A stretch of DNA of 64,000 nucleotides from Struthio camelus. Lineage: Eukaryota; Chordata; Aves; Struthioniformes; Struthionidae. The stretch spans positions 3,460,517-3,524,516 of the forward strand of contig NC_090956.1 in the NCBI RefSeq assembly GCF_040807025.1, written 5' to 3'. The notes under the pieces are model-generated. The model had not been told where the DNA came from, ran no database searches, and worked only from the letters and a program-made list of their open reading frames with translations. The position numbers were made by a program, and so were the translations under genes. Numbering within the stretch: the first letter of the stretch is position 1; every line of letters begins with the position of its first letter. This document shows positions 26,642 to 38,700 of the stretch, one piece after another.

Positions 26642-27550
26642 GACGCGCCCCCTTCCCCCCCCCCCCAACACCGAGGCGAGGCCGAGCCGGGGGGGGGCGA
26701 CTGCGGGGCGGCGGCGGCAGCAGCAGCAGCGCGGCCGTGGAGGCCTCCGCCGGCGCTGAGCGCCCCCGCCGCGCCCTTCCCGCCCTCCTCACCCGCCGCC
26801 GCCATGGCGGCCCGCGCCGCCCCGCTTCACCTCCTGGCGCCGCGGCGGGGATGAGCCGCGCGGCACCGGCTGGCTGCGGGCTGCCCCCGCCCCGGCGGGG
26901 TGAAGGTCTCCCCGAAACGCCGCTGGTTTCCCCTCAGGGCCTCGCCTTCCCGGGCCTGCCGCTGACTGAAAGCAGCTCTCGGCTCTTTCGCGTTAGCTCC
27001 GGTTTATACGGGCGGATGTTTCCCTTGGGCACGGTGGGCCCGACGGCACGAAACGCGTCAGGCTTCTGGCGGCGGCCTTGGGCTTCGCCGCCGTTGGTAC
27101 CTGGCTCTCCCCGACGGACGGACGGACCCGTGCCGCCGGGAGAGTCCGGCGCTGCCCGCCTCGTCCTTGCGAAGGGCCGAGCCGGGGGGATATGCCGAGG
27201 GGCTGCCCTCTGTCCTGCCCACCTTTGGCCAGCTCTGAGCACCAGGACCGCTCGCGTGTGCCTGTTGAGAGGCAAATAACACGGAGGGCGGCTCTGGGAC
27301 GAGCTCCCCGCCGCCTTCCCCCACGGCGGACACAGCCAGCGGTACATGAGACAGGCCGAAAGGCCAGGGCCCGCGCCACGAGTGAAAAATAAGACCAAAA
27401 AACGGCCCCTGGGTGAGCCCGCCGGCACCCACCCTCCGTGCTGACAGCAGCATCCAGCCTTCCCGGAGCCTGCTGGGTGAGAGGCCCGTGTTTTGGGAAC
27501 GGAAGGTCAGAGGAGCTATTTCTGGATGCCGCAAGCATGCAAGGACAGCC

Positions 27551-30500
27551 CGGCTCTTATCGCTGCGCTGTGTGAGCTGAGATATGCTGGGTCTCGGATG
27601 GGCTCCTGCCAGCTCGCAGGGCGCATCTGAGAAGAGGCAGCCTTGGCTGCTGGGGAGGTCCAGGTCACAGGTTTGGGGGTGTTTTGGTGACCGGCTCCTA
27701 CTGAGGGACCTGATCACAACGTTTCACTGGAGAGAAGCAGCAGGAAAACACAGAAAGGCTTTGGAAGGCAGAAGGAAGCCCACCTCCTTGTTTATTTTTC
27801 AAAGTGGAAAACTTATTGGGGTGGGGGAAGTCCTGCGCTACAGAAGGAGATGTTTTCCCCCAAAGGGCATGGCCCAACATGGGTTGCTAGGCCCCTAGAT
27901 GGCTCATGTCGTTTAAAACAGCCTGTTGGAAGCTGTGCACTATTTTGTTTACTGTTCTCTTCCCTCCCCCCATCCCTCTCCTGATGCTGAATTAGTCAAT
28001 ACAAAATAATGGCATTTACGCATCTGGAGACCCTTTGGAATCACAGTGGGGAGCTTATGTTAATGGAGCTGCAGTGAGAAACCTTGATGGTCACTGCATT
28101 CGATTACTGTATGGGGAGCTCACTGGAGACACGCACAAGGCACATCAGCGGTCATCTAGATATGAACTTAACAGAGGGAGCCGGGCTGTCTGGGTAGGTT
28201 GGAGCACATGTTCTTCCCCTTTTGGAATAATGGCTAAATCTGTGTCCAAGATCACAGGTTGAAGGAAGCTAGTGGTCTCATTGTCGTTCGCTTTGAGTGT
28301 TTGTTCCCATCAAAAAACCATGAGACAATTCAAGGAAATGGGACATCTATGTTCAGGGGACAGTTCAGGTTGATGCGGGTCAGGAGAGCAGCTTGCTAGC
28401 AAAGCTCTGCTTGTATTATGGCTGGCTCTAGGTAGCGCTAATGGTCATTTAAACCCCCAGTTCCCCAGGAATCTTGCCTTGTTGAAACCTAACAAAAGAA
28501 AAGAAACTTGGAGCGATACCCGCTTTATAGGGTATTGCTTTTCAAGTGAAAGGAAGGTCAGGCCAGGCGCTGCAAACTTACAGCCCAGCCCTTTTTTCCT
28601 TGGAGTCAGTAACAAAATTCGCATTGATTGCGATGTGAGATGGATCGAGGTTTAAATACACATGAACATGGACTGCAGTGAAACACGCATAGAGTGAGCT
28701 GCATTAAAAGCCGTTCGTTTAGAGATGCTGTAAGTTCAAATGCTTTGAATACCATCTGGTAGTTGGGAATTCAAGTCTTCTGCAGCTAGCTGTGATACCG
28801 GCTTAGTGGTTAACCTTGAGCTAGGAGAGCTAAGTATAATTAAATTCTGGGTGAGAAAATAAAGTATCTAGAAGCATCTGACTGTCAGCAGGAGCTGAAA
28901 GAATACTTCCCTCTCCTCTTTAGAAAAAACAGCAATGGACAAACAAAGGCTGAGTACCAACATCTATGGAAACCTAATGTTTCTGTGCATGTTCACCAAT
29001 AATAATGATTAGGTGCTGACAGCTCTAAAGGACAAAAAGAAAGTTCTTGTTTAAAATAAAATGTGAAGAAAAAGATTGTTTCTGCTGCCTTCTCTTCCAC
29101 CTCCCACCCCTGGAAGCTTCCTTCCAGGTATGCACAGATAGCTCTCAGAAACAAGTGGGGACTTCATCTCCGTTTCCAGCTCAGTCCCAGGTGGGGCCTT
29201 GTCTACAGTGCAAGCGCACAAATAAACTAGAACTCCTACAGAACTCCTACAGTTGGCACACCTGTAGCAACGAAACAATATTTTCTGTTAACCCAATCAA
29301 GCCACTCAGTACAAGCAAAACAAGCCACCCCAGTAAAATAACATTTTTATTACTACGCCTGTGTTAACACCTTAAGTTGTGGTGGTGCTGCTGCACTGCT
29401 CAGGTACCTGATCCCTACGGCTGCACCAGCAGAGAGTCGCCCAGGCTGCAACGGGACGGTCCCTTGAGGTGATCCCTTGAGCACACGCACGGGGCGAGCA
29501 GATGCATGGCACATGGTCCTATGGCTCTTGTGGGACATTAGCAACAGCAGTCACTGCTATCACTCTGTGACTTTTAACCCAGGAGCTAGCGTCAACAACT
29601 TTCCATCCCGGTGCTGCCCAATCCCTCTTCCAAGCAGCCTGCACCACGCCTTGGAGGTTGACCTGTGACACTATCAAATACTGCACAGCTCACGACGCTT
29701 CCGCTGCGTTGGCAGAGCCGGAGTTCAAGGCCATTACGTGCAAAACCAGTTCAGCATCAGGAGCCCATAACCGTGGCATCTCCCCAGTAACTGTTACCGC
29801 AGCGGAGCGGTCCGCGCGAAGAGAGCAGATGGAGGCAGCGAAGCCAGAGAGCGGGAGCGAAGGGGCCTTTGCGTCGCCAGGAGCAGAAGGAGAACGAGAG
29901 GAGCTGCGGCGCAATGTCTGGTATGCAAGCGACTGTGCCGGCTGCGGTGAGGCAGGCGCAGCCTCTCCCGGCTCGGCCCCGCCACCGCTGCCCTCCCGAC
30001 CAACCTAGCAGAGAGCGGCTGCCAGGAAGCCGCAGGAGGGCCTGTTCCACAGCCGTAATGTGAATATCGCCCACACAGCAACTACCACCACGTGGGGCTG
30101 AGCACACCACTAATTAGCTAATGAGTTTGTTCCAAGTGTCTGGCCACGGTGTGACTGACAACAGGCACAGCACTCGAAAAAGCACCGAACAATGACGAGT
30201 GCGTTCGCCTCTTCTCCCTGACCCCAGCCCCGCGTTAACAAATAGGTCACAAACAGCAGGGCTTTATAGCGACCTAATCCTCCAGCCATATGTCGGCTGA
30301 CCGAAAAAATACAGCAAAAGCCGCCCAGAGACGGCCAAAAATCTCTGCAGAAATTCTAAGGAAAACCTTATAAATATATCCCTGCAGTTTGAAATTTGAT
30401 TTCCTCACTCTATTGTTTCTCATTTCCTGAGAGCTGGCTTGGTGGATCGCATTTTCTGCTTCTGTCTCCAGTCCTCGTAGCCAAACAAGACTGAATCTCA

Positions 30501-33500
30501 TTATACTGATGCATGGCTCTAGCTGCATGCAATTCAATCTCTAAATCACAGTCATTTTTGCTCCATTATCAATTGTCCTTCCCTTTCCTAACCTGTAGGT
30601 CTTCAAAGGAATCATTTTAAAAATAGAACCTAACATCATCCGATAAAGGTGTTTTTAATGTTCAGCACTTAAGTCTGTATTAAGTAGCTAAGTGAGAACC
30701 TGCCTTATTTATCAAGAAGCTGGCCACCCTCCACTCCCCCCGACCCCAGTGGGAGCTGCTGTTCCTCACTCTCTCTACGAAGTCACACGCTTCCACATGG
30801 GCTAAATATGGAGTTAAGCCTTAAACTGCCCCATTTTGGAAATCCGCTAATTACATGAGAAGTGAGACAATAACGAGAACATGGGCAAATGCAATCATTA
30901 TTGTGCTTGGAGCCAAAGCCGCGGGAAACTTCTTGACAAGCACAGGCCTCCTCCTGAATTTTCTGAGCCGTCTGCATGTTGCTGAGAGTGATGTGGAAGA
31001 TACTCAGATTCGTACGCGGTGATGTTCACCCCAGTTTACTCCCTCCTGGATTCATGAATATTTCATTGAAATGTGCAAGGTCTGAGTTGTGCCGTTGTCT
31101 GCTTTGATTAGACGCACGGGTCCTCAGGGTGCGCATCCAGACCGCATGTACGCGATTTGTCTAGCAGCCTCAAGGAACCAAAATAAAAGTTTAGTTTGTA
31201 TCATACTTAGTTTGGCTTAGGTTAATTGGCAATTTCCTCATCACACATCTTTCTGTGAATGCAGTTGCAAAAGCAAAATCAGAAATAGGATGAATGGGGG
31301 AGAGTATAGCCCAGTAAACCTGTGCCTGACTTCAGCTGGAATCCACCCAAGCTTAATCACAATCGACTGCGCTTACAGCCAGCACAAGGATTTTGGTTTC
31401 GTTTGTGATGCAGACAAACTTGTAGAACTGTTTCCTATGCAAATATCCATTCTGACAAGTTCAAAATTAATACGTCTCTAATGCGGGCTTTCAAAGCAGA
31501 CTCTTTCTGAACGCGTTAGCAGATTCATGGAAAGAGGTGAGAGAACGCAACGCTAGCACATTCTCTGTTTTTCTCAAAACAAATATGCATTGACAGCGTA
31601 AGAGGCGGTGCTGTTTGAAATGTGCTTAGTTCGCGTAATTACCAAGTGTTGGGTTTCTTTAGAAGTTAGAGACCTGCTCCTCTGTGGGCACCTTCCCTCA
31701 TTCCTTTCTCCTTACTGCTCTGTAGGAGCAGCTTCTCCCTGTGCCACACTGAGAAGCCAGGACTACTGCGTTGCTTACATTAACTCCCACTGAAGCCTTA
31801 GGGTGAAATTCCACAGCAGTTTTCATTGACCTAAATCAGGGTGTTGTGGTTTCTGCCCTTCCTCCACCACCTCCAGCCACCCATTCCCATTCCCTCCCTA
31901 CCGTCAACACTGGCTTATACAATCTGTGGTGAAAACAGTCGCTTTTTGGGGGGGAGGATGCCTTTTCAGCAGTTTAGCTCCCTGAACCAGCTCACTGGAA
32001 GGTCAGATGAGCATCTGTGTCAACAGAAAGGAGGGGACAAGACCACTGCAGGACCCCACTCCGTGGCAGGGAAGTGTTTTTCCTTTTTAATAAGATAAAA
32101 AATCAGTGTATTTGACCAAAAGGGCCTGGCTTTGCTGCCTGTTCCCAGGCTGGGAGCACTTGCACATTGGGACTCTCTGTGTAGTTAATGAGTGGCAGAC
32201 TCAGGCCCGGAGCATGTGTGGCAGGGATGGTCTCATTTAGCATAATCATCTGGCTCTGCAGAGCAAGTCACCAGTTCAGAGCCTTTAACTTTAAGCTGGA
32301 GGACAAGGATTCCCTTGCGGTTGGTACAGTTTGCACTGTTCTTTCTTGACTTCCTTGATGCCAGGCTGCGAAAACTTCCTGCCAGGAAGGAATTGATAGA
32401 CTACGTCACCCTTCAGAGCTCCTCTTTATCGTTCCTTCAGCCACCCAAAGAATGTCACCCAAGGAGTCAGGCCCTCCCTTTCGCCCTGGGCCCATCCTCC
32501 AACCAATCCAGGCTTTGTAATAATAGACCAACTGCAGGATGATTGTGTTATTGTGCAAGGATCTCACGTGGCCGGGGATTATCCTCACTCCCCCGAGGTG
32601 TTTCTCACCTTGAGGGAAAGCGCCCCATGAGGCTGGGGATGAGGAAAATGGCAGCTGAGCAAAAAGAACTGTACTCCTGGCTTTGTAGCACCATCCAGAA
32701 ATTGGTCTCCTCTCCTGCTCGTGGCTGGGGACTGGGCTAGTGATTTAGCAGGAACAAGACTGAAATCAGCATTATTAAATGAGGGTGGTGCTCATAAACA
32801 GGGAGACTTGCCTGGTCCACAGGAGCTTCCTTTATATGTGCTCCTCTCCTAGAGCATCCTACAGTAAATGATGTCTGGCAGCACGTGCTGTCTAGAAAGC
32901 CCCACGTCTGCTTATACAGCTCAGTTCCCGGGGTTATATCTACAACGTGTATCTACAGACATAGAAGTGTCACAGTCACAGGACCCCTGAAGCAGACCGT
33001 GTACTGGAAGCTGCTGGCACTTTGAGCTGTGTCTTTTAAACCAAGGGCTTTAAGTCCCAAGTGCCTGGGTTGCAGCTGGATGCCCACTGCTCGTCACAGC
33101 ACTGCTGAAAAGCTGGTAGTTTTTCTCTTGACTGATGAAAACGGAGAGGTGTCTATTTGCTTTGTGCAGCAACCAGCACAGTCGCTGTGTTACTTGGCCC
33201 AGTGTTTAGGCTTCTGATTCCCACTTCTGCAAGTGACTTCCTCAGTTCCCAGGCTCACAAATTCAGTTGCAACTTTCATATCTGTATTTACAGTCACAAC
33301 TCCTAGTTTGTTGCTGCTGACCTACCACAAAAAACATCTCATCCTTGACAGGGCTTCCCAGGTGTTTTCATAAGGCAAAAGCTAAATAACAGTGCAGAGC
33401 TGTAAATACGTGGCCCCTATGTAATCAACAAGCGGATTTAAAAAAAATCACCAGCTGGGCTGGAAGAGATTCATGACAAGGCGTCAGGACTTCACAAAGC

Positions 33501-34800
33501 AAACACAAACTGCTCAGCACCGCAGGTAAGAAGCTCTCAGGAGCATGTCCAGTTCTAGCACTTTATTTGACCGAGCCGTTCTGCTGCTCAGGCCTGCGGA
33601 GCAGTTGTTCTGCAAGCTCCTCAAAACCATAAAGCTCCCTCGGTTGAGATCAGCCTAGACAAAAAATCCCATCTTCTAGGACAGGAAGCTTCAGTAGCCA
33701 TTTGAGCATTGCGGCTGGTCAAGCAGGTTACAATTGGCCGTAATTAATACTCCCATGAGCTTCCACATTCTTATGAACTGAATGAAGTGGAGACCTACAG
33801 GACTGCTCCCTGACCTTGTGAGCATTAGAGGAAGTTAAAGGAACCCATTTCCTTCTGATCTTTAAAATCAAACATCTGCGAGCAGAGAATGTAAAAGGCA
33901 AGCATCAGTACTGCTGGGAACTGGCTGTGCACAGCCCTGTTTCTTCTGGGGCACAAACCACAATAGCCACAACCTTACTCAAAAATAATTGCAAAGCAAG
34001 TTGCTAAAGTCATTAGGTTTCCTCCGTCCCTCAAGAAGCCTCTTTTTATACTTGCATGTCACTTTGCGAGCGTGTCGGAGTGGGGGTGCAAACCGTGTTA
34101 CAGCCGCGACAGATTTTAACTGTATTGAAAATGGCCTTTGTCGAGATGCGGAAGCTGAACAATTTGATCAGTAAGAGTCAAAGCCAAATAAGCCTGAACT
34201 GCCTCACGTATCGAAAATCCCACATCAGTCACCGGTGGGCCGGAAGAAAAGCTCACGACACCTGCCTAGCTAAGCCTTAAAAGCACTTTACACTTGGGAG
34301 GATCTTAACCGCTTGGAAAATACGAGCTGTGTTTTACAAATGACTTCCTCTGCTGAAGCCACCAATCTGACCCTCAAAGGAGAATAGACAGATGCTCCCA
34401 GACAAGCGCCGTGTGCATCTTGCGCTCTATTATTCTACTTGCAATGCTTCATTAGAGGCATTTTGGAAGGAGCGGGTCTGCATCAGCTTTTGCAGTTTGC
34501 ACCTGGTTGTCATGAGAAAGAAGCTGGAGGCTCCCTCCCGTGTCTTGCCTCTGGGCAGGGCAGGGCCTCCCATCGCACACGGACATCAGAGCCTGGAGGG
34601 AGTCAGGAAACTGGAGCTCCTGACACTCACAGGTGCTCTTTCAAAACACATCCTACATACAGAGATACATGTCTGATTCGGGAAGCATCCGAGCCCCGGG
34701 TTGCGGGGCCTAGGAGAATATGACAATATCCCCATCCAGTCACCCATTTCTAATGCATTTCCTCGAGCATTCAGCATTGATCCTGGCTGGCATCAGGACT
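27551..34800. other. Intergenic region between EPN2 and GRAP (left part)
   Basis: Mixed-composition sequence without a recognisable gene on either strand. Open frames are short and unlike known proteins. A small GC/CpG-rich patch at about 29.78-30.01 kb could be a regulatory element or the start of a non-coding transcript. A GTATGC donor-like site follows at about 29.92 kb, but I see no matching downstream exon. No repeats I can name. Confidence 0.6.
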
Positions 34801-37800
34801 CTGGACTGCACAGACCTTTGGTTTTAACCAGGACAGATGCTTTTATGTTCCCATACGCCGGCGGCCAGCGCTCAGCCCCGCGCCTCGGAGCTGCCCGGGC
34901 TCCGGCTCTGCAAGCGGAGCAGCCGCGTGCCGCCTCGCAGCCTTCCTGAGCGGGGCTGTCGCGGCTCTCCTCCGGAAGCAGACTCTCCGTTGACTGGCAT
35001 CTCTTACACCCTTGAGGCTAACTAAGCCTCCTAGGCAGGTGGCATACTTTTTAAGCCTTCAGGCCCCAGGGATGCTCGGAGCCTGTCCTACGCAGGTAGA
35101 TTTAAACGCATGCTAAAGTGTTACACTGAACCAGGTAAGCGCCTCTGCCCTAGGGAGCCAAGATCAGCGCAGCTGCAAACCCCTGGAGGCGACGCTGCTG
35201 ACCCCAGCCGAGGAAGCAAAAATCGACATGGGCCGTGGGCCTCGACTTAATCCCCCAGTACCCAAAGGGACACAGGGAGAGAAGCTGCAACACATTCAAG
35301 TCGTGTCTCCAGCCCAGACCATGGCTAGGCAGGACCTGAGCTGGTGCCACAAAACAAACCTGCTGCTCCGTTTAAAGGCAGCTTAGGAGACCCCTTTCCC
35401 AGGCTGTTTTTGGGGTCTTCCCCCACTGCGCTGCCGGGAAGGAGCAGTGAGCAGCCCTGCTCTCCGGCACGCTGCCCTCTGCTCTGTTTGCTCCACTCGG
35501 AGCCGGAGCAGGATTTTGCCTGAGCTCAAACTCTTGCCCTAATTTCTCGCCAGAGCCTTGCAAGGAATCAGGTACCCTGTGGTGCCTCAGCCCCGCTGCC
35601 GCTTGGCGAGTCCGGAGAGAGACCAGATTCGTGGTTCCTGCTGCTGCAGGACAGGGCGGACAGGGCAGCTCGGCGTTCGGGAGCACGCTCTGGCTCCGCA
35701 GCCTCCCGAGCGCCTCTCCAGCGCAGCAGGAGACCGTCGTGTGACATCAGTGCGACAAGACAACACGTGGGCACAACACGCTTACATCCTGCTGCCGCCG
35801 GGTCGTCAGCTCTCCTTGCCGCCGAGGCGCTCCGACACGGAAAACCCGCAACGGCAGCCGGGCGAGCGGCCTGGAGACCGGGGCCGAGGCTGCCGCTCAG
35901 CCGGGAAACACCCAGCCAAACGCAGGGAGCCCCTCGCCCGGGTGAGGGTCACATCTGGGAGAAAAGGCTGCACCAGCAGTCCCCGTTTCAGCCTGAGAGA
36001 GAGCGAGAGAGAGCGAAGGAAGGGAGGCAGGGAAGAAAATAAATCTGTATTTCCCATGCTTGTTCCCTGAGGAGCTGAAAGGAGTCCAGAAAGGAATATT
36101 TCATATCAATATAAACACAGATATATAACAGAATATTTTACTATACAGACAGATATTGCAAGTGCATTTATTTGTACGCATATGCCCTACATATATCTGT
36201 GTGGGAAAGGTTTTTATTACCTGCACTAATGTTAGTGCCTTACATCAGTCAGCCTGAAAGCGCTGCTGGAGCCGCGCTGCAGGGTCGGTCCCATCCAGGC
36301 TGTGGCCTTCCCGTCCGACCGAGAGGTGCATCAGCTCCCCAGCTTCCTGGGGGTCTCACACACTCTTCCACTGAAAGAAATGCCGTAGTTTCCAACACTG
36401 CAGGAGCTTTTTTTAAAGAAAAGAGGCTTTTCATTTAAAACGAAGAATTACCTTGTATGAATACTGCGTGTAACGTTTGCTAAAAACAGCAGAAGGCAAA
36501 AGCGTGCATCTTGGAGCTGAACGGCTGGGCATGTGAAAGAGTCAGGCCGCGTCCTGGTCTCGTCTACACAGGCAGATATCTGGAGAGGCTTCAGCCAAAT
36601 TGCCCTGGATTTCCACAGCTGATGTGTCAGAAATCGCAGTCCAGCACAGCCCTGGGGAAGAATCCATCAGTTTTATTGCGGCATCCTGAAATCACTCACT
36701 CTTTCCTCTCGCCTTGCACAGGCGAAAGCACCCACGCAAGGCAACGGGGTAAGGCAGGGCCGTGCCGCAAGCACCGGTGGCAGCTTTTTTTAGCTCGGTT
36801 TTCTAAAGAAGCGAAGCGGAGGCAACGGCCCTACGTGGGTAGGGACAGGCATGCGGCCACGCACGTAAATCCCCCCCCCATAACCTTTGAGGCTGTTGGC
36901 CAATTTGGGACAAAGCTGGTGACAGGCCAGGCAGAGGTTTCAAAAAAATATTTTAATTTCTAAACATTTCTGGAAGACGGGCGGCCGGGGGAGGGAGGGT
37001 GATCATGCACACGGCTTCGGGGAGGGACAGAGCGGGGGGAGAGCTCAGCCCTGCGCTAGACCTCAGAGACGCCGCGCAGGCCTGGCGCCTCCAGACCCAG
37101 GGACGCGTCTGAGCGAGAGGCGAGCGGGGCCGCCGGGCGCTCGGCCCGCCGAGGCCTGGGGACACCCCCCCCTCCCCGGCCTGCATCTCCGCTCGGCCCT
37201 CAGGAAAAGGCGGTGCAAAGGACTCAAAGCATCCAGGGACTCGGCCGCTTGCACCTGCATCCGTCGCCGGCGCCAAACAGAGGGCTTCAGTGCTCCGTCT
37301 TCCCTCGGCTTCCTCCCTCTTGTCTTCCCTATCTCTCTCCTGAATAGGCGGTTTCAAGAGGAGCGCAGCGCCCGGATCCTGGCAGGTTTTACAGCGCATC
37401 CGGCACGCCGTGAATTAGCGCGGCGGGCCCCGCTCCAGCAGCCTGTCTCCCTCCTCCCTGCTGCACAGCTCGTGAGCAGCCGGGCCAGGGATGCGGGAAC
37501 ACGCACATGCAGGCGAGCGAGCCTCCTCCTCCTCCTCCTCCTGCCGGCCCGGGCCGTGCCCCCGCCTGACTCGCTCCCTCTGCCCTGGCGCCAACCGGAA
37601 AAGGCACCGCGCCGGGCTCCGTTCTTCCTCGCGCCCTCTCCCCTCGGCGTGACCAGGGCTCGGCCAGCGCCGGCTGCCGCTCGGGCCAAAAACGAGCCAG
37701 ACGCTTCGCGGGCGAGCGAAGCAGCAGCAGCGCCGCGGCCTCGGGTCTCCCGCATCCCTGCCTCCTCCGCCCGCGACGGCCTGGCAAACATCCCCCGGAG

Positions 37801-38700
37801 GAGAGAAGCCCCCTGCGCGCAGGAGATGGCGAAAGCGTGGGGAGGAAGAGCCCGCGGAGCCAGCCCCAGCCGCGGGGCCGAGCCGGCCGAAGCAGCGGAG
37901 GCCGCAGCCTCCCAGAGGGGGAACCCGCGCAGCCTTCGCCCCGCTCCCAGGGGAAGGCGTGACGCCAGCTCTGGCTTAATTGGTTTATTAATAACCTCTT
38001 TGTTAACCGGGCAGCCCCGAGGAGGAACTGAAATCGGGCTGCCGCCCCGACCGAGAGCGCAGCCGCCTCTTGGCAAGCGACCGGTCGCCATTTTCTCCCC
38101 CAAATCCTTTTTGTTCTCGGAAACCAGCCCTCCCGCCGAGTCCCTGCGGCCACAGCCCGGTCCCCTCACCCACGCGTGTTTTGCGGGGCTTTCTGGTTGG
38201 GGTTTTGTTTTTTTTTTTTTTTAAACCCTAGCAAAATAACAGATGTCGTTGTTGGGGAAGGTGGAGGGGGGGCGGTGGGAGCTTCTCAGATCCGCTGGGT
38301 CTGAGTCTGACCACGCTCCGAGTTCCCCCGCGCCGGGGAGCACGCCGCCTGCTTGGCGGGCAGACGAGGCTTCCTCCGCGCCCAAAGCCCTCGCCCCGCT
38401 CGGCCGCCGTGGTTTCCCAGCCCCGACCGCGCAGGGACTGCTCCCAAGGGGCCCCCCCGAGAAGGGTCGGGGAAAGCCCCGGCTCGGGTACCTGCTGCGG
38501 CCCCAAGCCCACCCCGGGGCCACGTTGCAGGGGCCTCACCTGCCCCACACCCCCCGTCGGGAGCCCGAGACCAAGCAGGAAGATCGGAGGCCGGATGCGC
38601 TAACCGTTTATCTTCTCATAAGTCTCTTTATCAGAGATTTCTAGATCAGGGCTCAGCAGGTGCAGTGGAAAGCATTTTAAGGCATTTCCAACTAGCACGA
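34801..38700. other. Intergenic CpG-rich blocks between EPN2 and GRAP
   Basis: GC and CpG content rise in blocks at about 34.85-36.0 kb and 36.97-38.6 kb. The second block runs in long open frames on both strands (up to about 270 codons) rich in Arg, Ala, Pro and Gly. They resemble no family and overlap each other, as expected from stop-poor GC-rich DNA. These blocks may be unannotated promoters, non-coding RNA starts or methylated GC-rich sequence. A distinct AT-rich, HNF1-like element sits in the second block. Confidence 0.5.
37976..38008. promoter_or_regulatory. AT-rich homeobox/HNF1-like element inside a CpG block
   Basis: Within strongly GC-rich flanks lies TTAATTGG (37976-37983) overlapping GGTTTATTAATAACC (37982-37996), then GTTAACC (38002-38008). 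The middle element matches the HNF1 palindrome GGTTAATNATTAACC at 12 of 14 specified positions. The first resembles a homeodomain TAATTG site. Motif evidence only. Confidence 0.3.

Larger units (their letters stand above)
26040..27550 (-). promoter_or_regulatory. EPN2: CpG island, probable EPN2 promoter
   Basis: Composition switches abruptly from AT-rich to very GC- and CpG-rich at about 26.04 kb and declines after about 27.5 kb. The island lies 5' of EPN2 on its strand, with no other gene nearby, so it is the best candidate for the EPN2 promoter and non-coding exon 1. Supporting motifs are YY1-like AACATGGCGGC at 26547-26557 and GCCGCCATGGCGGCC around 26798-26812. No TATA box is evident. It could also fire a divergent transcript to the right. 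Long open frames on both strands here are artefacts of few stop codons. Confidence 0.7.

Noticed and set aside
26425-27279. 284-codon frame in the EPN2 CpG island
   Set aside because: Runs through GC and G homopolymer tracts of a promoter island; several other frames overlap it and none has family similarity.
37354-38224. Overlapping 250-270 codon frames on both strands
   Set aside because: Both strands are open at once because of composition; neither resembles a known protein.
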